Positions 34,331 through 45,362 of a stretch of DNA of 64,000 nt are shown piece after piece (within the stretch, counting starts at the first letter, position 1; the number at the start of each line of letters is the position of its first letter). This stretch comes from Entamoeba invadens IP1. Taxonomy: Eukaryota; Evosea; Mastigamoebida; Endamoebidae. The notes beneath the pieces are model-generated. The model searched no databases and had not been told where the DNA came from. It was given only the letters and a program-made list of their open reading frames with translations. The stretch lies in NCBI RefSeq assembly GCF_000330505.1, contig NW_004443681.1, forward strand, positions 61,163-125,162, given 5' to 3'. Position numbers and translations under genes: made by a program.

Positions 34331-35419
34331 TAAAATAATGTTTTATTTTAGATAACTTTTAGTTTAAGAATTTGAGTTTATATTCATATACATGCGTGTT
34401 ATAAGAATCATATTTCTGATATTGGAAAGGTTAAACAATAAATAACTCTTAAAAAAATACCGACTTTTTAAAAAAAGTTTAGTTTTAATATAAGAATTTT
34501 AAAATATTTAACCCTTCGAGGACTGAAAAATTTTTATTTTTTTTCTTTTTTTTTCAGAAAAAAATTTCAAAAAATAATTTCACTTTTCCAAAAAAATGAA
34601 AATAATGGCGACTTTTCATGAACAATTTAGAATGATTTTTGACATATTTGATAAAATAGTTCAACTCAAATTCAACCTTTTGAATTATTTATAAAACATT
34701 TTATCATTCATAAACTCAAATTAATTGGGTTTTGTTAAAGATTTGTCCTTCAATCAATAAAATATACAATTTAACAAATTAATATTAGTAATATAAATAA
34801 TAAGAAAATAAACTGTTTTCATAAACAAATAAAATTGTTAACAAAATCGATTAAAGAATACTATCAGATATTCAAGTTTTTCAAAAACAAAATAAAAAAC
34901 ACTTAAAACAAGTGCAACAATTTGGGTTCAATATAACCAATAAGATTGGTTCAAACCAAAATAAAATAAGAACATGACAAAAATATTGTTGTTGAAATAA
35001 ATAATGGATTCCACTCAAACTAAAAATACTAAGAGAACCAAATAACATCAAAATATTACGATAAAAACCCACTACTTACTATTAATTTTGTGTGTTATTC
35101 ATCTAACACAATAATAACAATAAATAATTATCTTATATGGTAAAACAACGCTATAAAACATCAATTTAAGTCGAGAAAAATGGCAGTTTTGGATACATTA
35201 TACAATGCGTGACAAAAGAATAATAATTGTATAGTAATTTAAATTAAAAATCAAACTATAATTAATCAACTTGTGAATTATAAAAATGATAGTAAATTTA
35301 TTATATATTATGATTGATTATAACAATAATTATTAAAACTAAACCAAATGAACACCTACACAAATATAATTAAATTGAACCAAGCATGAACAGCCTTGAT
35401 TATGCCATTTCATTTCTCA

Positions 35420-35730
35420 TCTGCAACTTTCTCCTTCTCATGTCTGTCGTTAATGCCTGGGTACATTAAATTCAATCATAGGAGACGATGCTTAATATAA
35501 CTTGTTTCTGATATCGACATTGCACCTTGTGATTGAGTTTTAAGTTGTCTCGTGGATACCTGATGCTTCCATGCCAATAAATGATGGCTGAAAAAGTGCT
35601 TCTGGACATCTGAATCTCTCGTTTCCAACGGTGATGACTTCACCATTTGATAGTTAATGTGATTTCTTAAATTCTGATGATGGGGAAGCCTTCTGCATTT
35701 CTCTGTTGATGTCAAGAGCAACGTAGTAAA
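35420..35730 (-). pseudogene. Actin gene fragment inside the piggyBac element
   Basis: The minus strand reads [63 protein letters not shown] and, after a shift, YPGINDR. These match actin residues of about 217-313 in order and are close to identical to actin in the core block. In-frame TAA replaces the residue after HETT (normally aromatic) and another codon near KKSH. No other part of actin is visible nearby. It is a non-functional fragment. Confidence 0.85.
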
Positions 35731-36351
35731 CACTTATCTGTGTTTGTAGTTCACAAAATAATTAGTTTATGTATTTTATTTTTATTTATTAACATGGAAA
35801 ACAAGTCTTTTGTTTTTAATATATTACTATGAATGGAACACAATTACGTGTACTTTCAGGAAATAACGATAAAAACACAAGAAAAAAATAAGATAATTTG
35901 CAACAATTTGTCTTGGATTATTATGTTGGTTAGTAGTGTTTTTATTTGAACTTTAAATTCTATTGTAATCCATCTCTTATTATTCGACTCTTTTTAATTC
36001 TTCTTGTTTTTTTTGTCAAGTATGTTTCTGTTTTTCTATAATTATTTTTATTTTTATATACAACAACATTATATTACCATTTATTGAAATAAATATATTA
36101 TTTAAATAATTATTGATAGTAGAAGAAAAATATAATCGATACTAAACACAATCAGTTTAAAAAACCAATTTTCTTAAAACTATTATCAATTGTGTTGTTG
36201 TATTTATAAAAAATAATAAAATCGTTTACTAATAATTTTCTATTATAATTATTATATTAAAGTAGTTGTGTATATATTAAAAATACGACAAAAAAGTTGT
36301 TTTGTTTATTTTTTTTAATTGAGAAATTTGAATCAATTTTAATTTTTTTGG

Positions 36352-36451
36352 NNNNNNNNNNNNNNNNNNNNNNNNNNNNNNNNNNNNNNNNNNNNNNNNN
36401 NNNNNNNNNNNNNNNNNNNNNNNNNNNNNNNNNNNNNNNNNNNNNNNNNNN
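36352..36451. other. Assembly gap (100 N)
   Basis: One hundred consecutive N, a conventional placeholder of unknown true length, within the piggyBac element. Confidence 0.99.
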
Positions 36452-36739
36452 ACTAATAAATATAATCAATAATAACAATGAAAATTAGTTATAATTTGTA
36501 TTATTTTAAAATAAATATAATCTAAAGTATAAATTAAATTTATAATGATTTTTTTAATTAATTTAAATTATTTTTATATAATACAAAAATGTTTAAAAAA
36601 ATGTTTTGTTGATCGTTTTTTATAATAATATTATTATTTATTATATACATGTAAATCAATGTAATATTATAATATGTTAAATTAAAACAATAAATTTCTA
36701 TCGCAAACATTTTTATCGAATTTAATAAACATAAACCTT

Positions 36740-38381
36740 ATGCAAGAAGACGAGATTGTTGGCACATTTAAATGGAAGAAAGAAGGAGAAGCACCAAAAA
36801 GCTCACGACACGTTAAAGCTTCGCCTGATCCGACTTACTCGTTTGATCCCAAAGGAAGTAATTTAACTGAAGTTGAGTGTTTTAGGTTGTTTTTTGTGAA
36901 GAGATAACAAATAACCTTTTGTTGTTTTCAAATAAAAAAATAGCCAAAGAACATAAGACTGATGATAACAAACTTTCTAAAACGAGCATTCTGAGGTACC
37001 TAGGAATTCTTCTCAACATGGGAGCTCACCGTGATGTCATTAATCCCGTGGAAGAGCTTTGGTCAATCGACCACGGAAAATCTATTTATAGAAATAGCAT
37101 GCCACGTGACATGTTTAAATTCATTTCTTCACACATCGAAACTTACGATGTGGGCCAGCCAGATGATGTTTGTGATGATGCATCAGACACTTCAGATGAT
37201 GGGGATGTCGAAGAGAAAGAGGAAGTTGATAACGGACCAGAAGGAGAGTATTTCAACTGCGCGGAATATTCAGATCGAGATTTCAGAGATCTCTCTGAAG
37301 AGCAACTCAGGAAAGATGTCAGAATCAAAAGGGGCATCGTTGGTAGTGGAGTTGTTAAAGTCGTCCCTGCAATAACTCCAAATGCACACGACAGCTTTTC
37401 TAAAATTAGAGTGATTTTAGATAAGTTTATTTTCAACCTTGTCAACCAAACTTATTACAAACCTAGTAATAGTGTTTCTGTTGACGAACATTTGTGTTTT
37501 TATAAAGGGCGTATGTGTGCTAAGGTGTTTATTAAGTCTAAGCCTGGACGTTATGGTATAAAGTTTTGGGTTTGTTCTATTTTTACCAAATGAGTTTTAT
37601 TTATGAAGTCAAAAATGACGGATAGTTATTATTGGTTTGACATGTATAATCAAATTTAATAATTTAATTATTTGTTTATTTGAGTTATTTATAGTTTTCT
37701 GACTCGTAGATGTGTGCTGACTGTGAGACAGGAATGACTCTAAACCTCCAAATGTACTGTGGTAAGTGTGGTGGTAAGGAGGACAATCAGGGCTTTAGAG
37801 TGGTCGGGGACATGGTGCTACCCATGTTATGCGGTGGTAACAAGTTTACCGTTGTGTGTGACAACTTCTTCTGTACGTTAAGGTTGTCACACTACCTTGC
37901 TTCATGTGGGTGCCAACTTTTGGGAACCATGAGGATTAATAGGAAAGAACTTCCTGACGAAGCAAAGACCATCAAAGGGAGAACTCCCGATACCACCATC
38001 TTTTTCTCGAAAGGAAAGTGTAAGCTCATCTCTTACTTCAACGAGAAAAAGAAGCTGGTATTGGTCTTGTCAACCTGCCACGAAAAGAATGAAATTGAAG
38101 TCGTCGAGCAGGATGTGTTCATTGGCAAAGAAAAAATGACAATACACAAACCCCAGCCCATCCTTGATTACAACCACAAAATGGGTGGGGTTGACACTGT
38201 GGATCAGATGACCAGGTATTATACGTGTAGACGTCGAACAAACAGGTGGAACATCAGGGCTTTATATGATATGATTGATATAGCTGCCTTAAACGCGTAT
38301 AAAACGTACTCAAATTACCACCCTTGCAAACGAGTGGATTTTTTGAACAATCTTTCTGGTGCTTTAATGAAAATGAAATGA
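36740..38381 (+). pseudogene. piggyBac transposase, one intron and one homopolymer frameshift
   Basis: Piecewise reading: ATG at 36740 opens an N-terminal part ending FRLFF; at the T6 run 36890-36895 the frame shifts to EEITNNLLLFSNKK, which fits the start of the DDE_Tnp_1_7 (piggyBac) domain. The catalytic Asps are visible in NSVSVDEHLCFYKGR, VVCDNFFCTLRLSHYL and NHKMGGVDTVDQM. An intron at 37570-37709 joins GIKFW to MCADCETGMTLNLQMY, restoring the family's GIKxW...TGxxLNxxxY block. An acidic stretch (about residues 80-105 of the second piece) is extra. No C-terminal Cys-rich domain is visible after MKMK at 38381. With a one-base correction the protein would be about 500 residues; whether the shift is real or a sequencing error is open. 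The protein cuts and pastes at TTAA sites. Confidence 0.8.
37570..37709 (+). other. Predicted spliceosomal intron in the piggyBac transposase
   Basis: The 140-nt segment begins GTTTGTTCT, matching the Entamoeba donor consensus GTTTGT, and ends CTCGTAG. It is phase 0, contains in-frame stops, and its removal restores the conserved transposase block across the junction. Confidence 0.75.
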
Positions 38382-38999
38382 TTTTTCTATTTTGTTTGGT
38401 TTTTTATAAAGCTGGAACTGTTTATTTCATTCAATACGTGCTTTTTTATTGAACCTCGAAAAAAATTATCGTGAAATAAAATAAAAATAGGGGTCATTAT
38501 ACCATTTTTTTTCTTTTTTACTTATGGATAAGTTTTTAAAAACTTGTGTTATAACAACATCGTGATGTCGTTACTCAACACCATAAACAACCGTTGGTAA
38601 AGTATATGCATGAGTATTATGGTGATAATGATGTTATAATGGTGTTTGTTGATAATTCTATCAAATTGTAAATTTATTATGACAAAACTATAATTTATTA
38701 AAATTCCATTTTAATAAATAATATTTTTTATTATATAATATAGTTCAAAATATTTTTTTATTATTTGTTAAGTTTTTTGCTATTTGTTTTTTTGTTTATA
38801 ATTTCTATTATCCCTTTATTTTTAATTTAAATTATTTGTTTGTTGCCCAAAAATGCATAATTTAAAAATGCATAAACAGTGAATGCAAAATAAGCATTTG
38901 ATTACCATATACAATAACATTTATATGAAAATGATAATATCAAATCAATTTTGCCCTTTGTTTTTGTTTGAAAATGATAAAAAAATAAAATAACAAATA

Positions 39000-39143
39000 A
39001 TGAATTCATATCTTGCTTCTTTGACAGTGGCACGACTTGAAACTCAACGGGTGACCATAAAACCTCATGGTGATCAAAGTTTATACAAACGCGACTATAT
39101 TGACTGTTTAAGTCATTTTCGAGAATTTTTCTCGATTTTGTGA
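39000..39143 (+). CDS. Small open frame of unknown function in the piggyBac 3' region
   Basis: A 47-codon frame from ATG at 39000 (MNSYLASLTVARLETQRVTI...) with balanced composition, standing out from AT-rich surroundings. The segment VTIKPHGDQSLYKRD faintly recalls the PDGxCLYR motif of OTU proteases, but the catalytic Cys is absent. It may be another captured fragment or chance. A second coding-like run lies at 38558-38671 (HRDVVTQHHKQPLVKYMHEY). Confidence 0.3.
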   Translation: MNSYLASLTVARLETQRVTIKPHGDQSLYKRDYIDCLSHFREFFSIL

Positions 39144-39833
39144 TTTTTTATACTTTTGAAAATGTATTTTAGTTATTTTTTGTTTATTTTACATTTATTT
39201 TCTTTAAGATTTATTTTTCAAAGTCGGAACAAACAAAAGTGTCTTTTCGTCTTACTTTATTGTATTATAAAAAAATAGTAAAACCCAATTTTTTAAATTA
39301 TTGTATTTTTCAAAGTTTACAAAAAAATCTATTTAATTTCCCTTGTAATTATTTTTGAGATCAATTGCATATTCAAATTTCAAGACACCTCAAGATCTAT
39401 GTTTTATTTCTTTTCTTTGTTATTTTATGATGTAATTAATTTTGAATATTCCAGACCAGTATGTTTTATGATGCAATTTGGTCTTTGTTATATTTTATAA
39501 TTAATTTTATTATCGTAATTGGTTGTGGACATCTCAATAAATTTTTGATCTGACTTTTCCATTGAAATGTGACTTGTTTCTGAAAGGATCAAGCAAAAAA
39601 GTGAACCTTTGTTCATCCCAACTTCAACAAAAAATTACTTTTTTACTATAATTTATAACATTTTACTATAAAAATATACTAGAGCCGTCGTTCCAGGGTG
39701 TCTGGCTTTTTTTGAAAAAATTAAAGAAAAAAAGTCACATTTACATTACAATTGACTAAGATTTTTATTTTTTTACAAATTTTGATTTTTCCCGTCCTCG
39801 AAGGGTTAAACAACAAAAACTTAAAAAATCAAA

Positions 39834-40373
39834 ATGTCAAGACTTACTGGTTATCACATCATGATAGTGTCGAAGTACCTCGAGACTATTGGAGACTTCA
39901 TTAACTTGGAGTTAGTATGCAAGAAGTTTGGTGGTAATATGAAGAAGTTTCACTTCAACCCAATATCATTGAATTCCAAAACAATTGGATTTTTTCCAAA
40001 CATCGAGACACTTCATTTGTGGAATGTAGAAGACGAGAACTTTGGTAATGGACTTCTGATAAACACAGTTGAAAATGGAGATTGTGAAAATAAAGTTGTT
40101 TTAAAGAAAGAGTTCTTTAAAATCATCGTGTGGTTTAATGTTGATTTTGAAACTGTTGACAGAAACAAAAGTCGAAACATCGAGTTTAAAAATGTTACTT
40201 ACACTCTTAATGATAGAATGATATTTGGTAATAACATACCATCGAGTGTAACATCAATTGGTAATAATTGTTTCGATAATTGTAAAAGTCTAAGCAGTGT
40301 TACGATACCTACATGTGTCACATCAATTGGTGATTATTGTTTCTTATCAAATACAGTAATTCATCGAAATTAA
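39834..40373 (+). CDS. BspA-like LRR protein, short and probably truncated
   Basis: The 179-residue frame starts with the family's F-box-like N-terminal region ([46 protein letters not shown]), seen also in the gene at 50568. Two BspA-type LRR units follow ([32 protein letters not shown]), then an abrupt end. Family members normally have many more repeats, so the 3' part is lost. The ATG lies 25 nt after a piggyBac insertion, so its promoter is likely replaced or separated. It may be expressed as a short protein or be a pseudogene. Confidence 0.65.
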   Translation: MSRLTGYHIMIVSKYLETIGDFINLELVCKKFGGNMKKFHFNPISLNSKTIGFFPNIETLHLWNVEDENFGNGLLINTVENGDCENKVVLKKEFFKIIVWFNVDFETVDRNKSRNIEFKNVTYTLNDRMIFGNNIPSSVTSIGNNCFDNCKSLSSVTIPTCVTSIGDYCFLSNTVIHRN

Positions 40374-41344
40374 TGTGATAATTTAGTTAATTTTTATTTG
40401 TTTATTTTTTGGTTTTGTTTAAATAAAGAATAGTTAAAAGAGTCAATAATATAATATCGAAATTGATAAAATTTTAACACTTTGAATTCCATAATGAAGT
40501 GATTTAATTTTTTGTTGTTATACATTAATCACTACTGATTGTGTTTCCATATGTTTTTTCTTCACTTCAAAAATACCATCATCAATTACAGAAAAAATGA
40601 TTTGGTGTTTATTCGCCAACATCAAGTATCTTGACTTCTTCTTTTTATTTCCAAGTCTTTATTTCGTTGTTTTTGATTTCTTGATAGTTTGTTAATATTG
40701 ATGGAAACGTTTTAATTGCAAGTCGCAGTGACAATTGGAATATGCTGGACATGTAATTGTTTTGTACTTTTGTAAAAAAGTGTCCACTACATCTTTTATT
40801 TTTGTCAACACCTTTAAATTGATCTTTTGATTTGAAATTGTTGACCTTTCACTTGTATTCAATTGATCAGTGGCTTGACTTGGGCGGCAATAACAAAATT
40901 ATTTACATTTTCTCTCTCTATCCAAAAGAATCCACAGAATGGCTTTTTTTAATTGAAATATATGTTACTCTATTGTTGTTTTTGATTTTTTTTCCATAAA
41001 AACTACAAGATATAGTTAAATATTTTAATATTTTGTGGTTAATTATAAATGATTTTTATAGTATTTCATTAATCAAACCGTCAAAAAATTATAACAATTA
41101 AATCTATTAGAATTATTATATATTGGAAACTTTAATTAATAACCAAATGAACCAAAAATAACATCAAGTATATAATAAATACACGATTACATATACAAGT
41201 CTTCAAGTCTTTCCACAAAGTCTTTAACTAAAATATGTTCTTTTTGCTTTATGTTTTAAACACATTTAAATAATTACAAATTTATGTTCACCGATTGTAT
41301 TAGGTTTTTGCATTCAATAACTTTTATTTACAAAATTGACAATA
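40374..41344. other. Intergenic stretch, no gene recognised
   Basis: No LRR or kinase sequence continues here. On the minus strand about 40740-40950 there are short protein-like runs (FCGFFWIERENVNNFVIAAQ, PAYSNCHCDLQLK) broken by stops, possibly an old pseudogene of unknown family. Confidence 0.4.
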
Positions 41345-41860
<516 letters not shown>

Positions 41861-41873
41861 AAAAAGTTTTTTA

Positions 41874-41909
41874 TTTAACTCAAATAAATAATTATTTATT
41901 TGAGTTAAA
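41874..41909. repeat. Perfect 36-nt palindrome at the TMK/LRR junction
   Basis: TTTAACTCAAATAAATAA is followed directly by its reverse complement. It lies between the 5' remnant of a minus-strand TMK pseudogene and the truncated 5' end of a plus-strand LRR gene. Confidence 0.75.
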
Positions 41910-41910
41910 A

Positions 41911-44900
41911 AATTACAACGTTTGTCCTATCTCTGTTTTTATAAAAGAAGACCAAATCGCTTTTGACGGCATAATCCCAAACTTCGTCAAAAAAATTGGA
42001 AACAATTCATTTGAAAACTGTGATGTACCTTCAATAATTCTTCCAACCTCAGTCATTGAAATTTCTCAATACGCATTTTCTGATTGCTCAAATATCACAG
42101 AAATTGTTTTGCCGCCATATCTCATGACACTTGGTAATTACTCATTTTACAATTGCATAAATTTGAAAGAAATTAAACTCCCAAAACTGCTTAAGTTCAT
42201 TCCAGACTCATGTTTCAATAGATGTACATCACTATCTTCCGTAAGCTTTGGTAAACAGATGACGTTGATTGGATATCGTGCTTTTAATGAATGTGCTTTC
42301 AATAATTTTACAGTTGATAAGAAGGTCTTTATCAACGAACTTGTATTCTCTAGAAATACACTCACAAGTATCAAATTTTGTGGTAAAACGTGTATACCCC
42401 GTATGACGTGTTATGATTGTAAGCATCTCAAAGAAGTTGTGATGGACAACACCGTAGAGATCATCGCAGACTCCGCGTTTTCAGAGTGCAACTTACTTGA
42501 AAAAATTACTCTTTCTACGAACTTGGAAGTCATTGATCAAAATGCTTTTTCGAATTGTAAAAAACTGAGTAAATTTGACGTTCCACAAAAAGTTCGAAAA
42601 GTTGGAAGTTTTGCATTTGAGAAATGTGAACAATTGAAAGAACTTGTTTTTAATGACAATGTTATCTTTGAAGATGGCGGCTGTTTTGAACAATGCACTT
42701 CACTAACCAAATTAGATGTTCCATTTTCTTATATGAAACACGTGTACACTGCAACTGAAAGTGAAAAGAAAATATTTATGAGGCTTGGAATTAAAGTTTT
42801 GAATGTAATGAAAAGCGAAGAAATTGTTGAGAAAGTGTTTAAATTTGACAACTTTTGTGACACATTATGTGATGTTTCTAATCACGCTGATTACATTCAT
42901 CTTGGGGATTTGGACATGTTTGACAATGATTCTAATTATTTGAGTGAACACCCAAGAGTGTACATTCCTACTACTATTGTTGAAGCAGACATCGGATGTT
43001 ACAACTTCAATAATCCAATTGAGAAGCTTTTGATATCTGAAAATGCCTTTTTGTTAAATGAATCTAATTTTTATGTGAACAACGCAAATAAAATACAAAT
43101 ACCATCCACTATCACAAAAATTCCAAAGTGTTGCTTTTCAAGGTCAAAACTTGAAGAATTTGTCGTGCCGCCAAATGTGCATGAAATTGGAACAAAGGCT
43201 TTTCGGATTCAACGAGTTTGACTTAACTTTATATCCCAAAAAGTGTTACAAAAATTGGAAAACGTGTTGTTGCTGGATGCACCAATTTGAATTCGATTGT
43301 ATTTGAAGATGGACGCAGTTTTGATATTGAAAAAGAAACTGAAGACCAAGAAAATATCCACAATGTTACACCAAATACAACAAAACTGAATTATAACGTC
43401 GAGTTTCCTCTTAATAGTACAAAAATAGAAGTCCCATCAAGTGTCACAAAAATATGTTATACGTTTTTCAAAAAATACAAAAATTTGTGTGAAATTGTAT
43501 TTCCTATAACAATCAAAAAATTTGAAAGTTTAATATTGGATGAGTGTAACAAACTCACTAAAATATCATTCTGTTGCTGTTTAAACAAATCAGACAATTC
43601 AAACATGCATAACATTGAACAATTCAAAAAATTATTTTTCAAAACAGTTGCTGTCAGTTACGAGTTTTATCTTCAAATGAAAGCGTTTGGGTACACATTT
43701 CACAATGTCAATTACACTATACAAGTGATTACGACTTGTATGGTACAAAGGTTGATTTTTCTGTGATTAAATATATTTACAACCAAGATAAAAATGTTTT
43801 TTTAAAAAATACAGGTTCATTGAAAAGCTTTATTTTAACAGATTTTAATGATAATGACAAGTTTGTGGTACCATCAAAAATTGAAGTTCTTGACAGGTGC
43901 TTTTGTAATACTGATTATATCAAAGACGTGGACGTGTCGTTGGTTACAAAGAAAATCACTGGTGAATGTTTTAGTGGTGCACAATTTTTACAAAGTGTTA
44001 CATTTTCAAACACATTAGAAAAAATATGTTATGAAGTGTTTAATAATTGTTATTCATTAAAAAGTGTAACACTCCCAAAAAGTCTTAAAAAAGTTGGTGA
44101 ACGATGTTTTGCATTTTGTTATTCGCTTGAAAGTGTGTGTTGTGAGTCACAGGAAGTTGTTTATAACTCGCAGTGTTTTATGAATTGTTTTAATTTAAAA
44201 ACAATTCCAAAAATTCAATTTTTAAAACGAGGAGTCTTTTGGTGTTGCAATTCGCTTGTTAAATTTGAAAGGTTTGGAGATGTTGAATGTATTCCTCATT
44301 GTACGTTTATGAAGTGTTATAACTTGAAAGAAATGGTATTGCCAGAAACACTTAAAACAATTGAGAAATTCGCATTCAAAAACTGTTACTTCCTTGAGAG
44401 TCTTACATTCCCAAAAACACTTGTAAAAATGGAGGATGGCTGTTTCATGAATTGCTTAAATTTGAAAAGTGTCAATTTTAAAAACAAAAATATAAAATTT
44501 GGAAATGATGTATTTGAAGGATGTACATCACTCACCGAAATACAAATTGAAGGTGAAAAGATAAACAATTATAATGGAGAAGTCAGTTATACACTTCACA
44601 AACAGTTTGAAAAGAATAGCATTATTTGTGACAACGTAAAAGTGAAATTTAATGATTTAAAAATATTTGGAATTGATATTTTGAAAAATAAAAATGTTCA
44701 TCGCATTGATGAAGGTGCATTTTTTAATAACACAACAATTACTGAAATTGAAATACCAAATAACATTACTCAAATTGGTAATTTTTGTTTTGCGTGTGCA
44801 ACACAACTCGAGAATGTCATATTACCATCGTCAATAACAGAGTTAACCCCCTTCTGTTTTGATAATTGTGTGTCACTAAACACAATAAATTTGGAACACA

Positions 44901-44977
44901 TCAAGAATATTGGAATGGGGTGCTTCGACAACACAAAATTTGAAAAAGTCGTGGTTTTGCAAACAAAAACCAATTAA
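41911..44977 (+). pseudogene. BspA-like LRR gene, 5'-truncated and frameshifted
   Basis: LRR units of BspA type (for example VKKIGNNSFENC, IPDSCFNRCTSLSSVSF, LEKITLSTNLEVIDQNAFSN, IGNFCFACATQLENVILPSS) run through three frames: to 43221, about 43230-43766 and 43736-44977. Breaks lie near 43205-43232 and near 43720. The first frame is open back to about 41911 without an ATG and lacks the F-box-like N-terminus seen in relatives. The end (KVVVLQTKTN) may also follow a further shift. BspA-like proteins in Entamoeba are surface-associated in at least one case. This copy is unlikely to be made intact. Confidence 0.75.
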
Positions 44978-45362
44978 CCTCCGTAATTACAATGATTTGG
45001 TTATTATTTTTTAATAAATACAACTCACAACACACAACTAAAAACAACAACTTATTTTAAATACCAATTTTTATTCTAATTATATATAATTTTTGTTCAC
45101 TTAACATTCTAATTCATTTTAAACCCATATCTTTACATTTATGAACAAGTTAATTTATTGAAAATATTTTGAAATGAACAACAATTTGTATTTATTTAAA
45201 TTTAAAATATTCTATGAGTATGTATTATAAATATATATTATATATACTTATGATCGATAAGTATTATATCGATAAGTATTATATTGTATATCCAATACAA
45301 TATAATTACAGAACTGATTTTATAATTAAATTGATACTTAATCTACAACTATACTTGAAATG
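44978..45362. other. Intergenic space between convergent LRR genes
   Basis: AT-rich; contains tandem-like GATCGATAAGTATTATAT repeats near 45252-45290. No gene seen. Confidence 0.5.

Larger units (their letters stand above)
34512..39805 (+). mobile_element. piggyBac element with TTAA target duplication
   Basis: The left end CCCTTCGAGGAC (34512) and right end GTCCTCGAAGGG (to 39805) are inverted, each bordered by TTAA (34508-34511, 39806-39809), the hallmark of piggyBac insertion. The 5.3 kb between holds a split piggyBac transposase (36740-38381), an actin pseudogene fragment (35420-35730, minus), a small open frame (39000-39143) and a 100-N gap. The right end lies 25 nt before the start codon of an LRR gene. 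Because of the gap, true length is uncertain. Confidence 0.8.
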
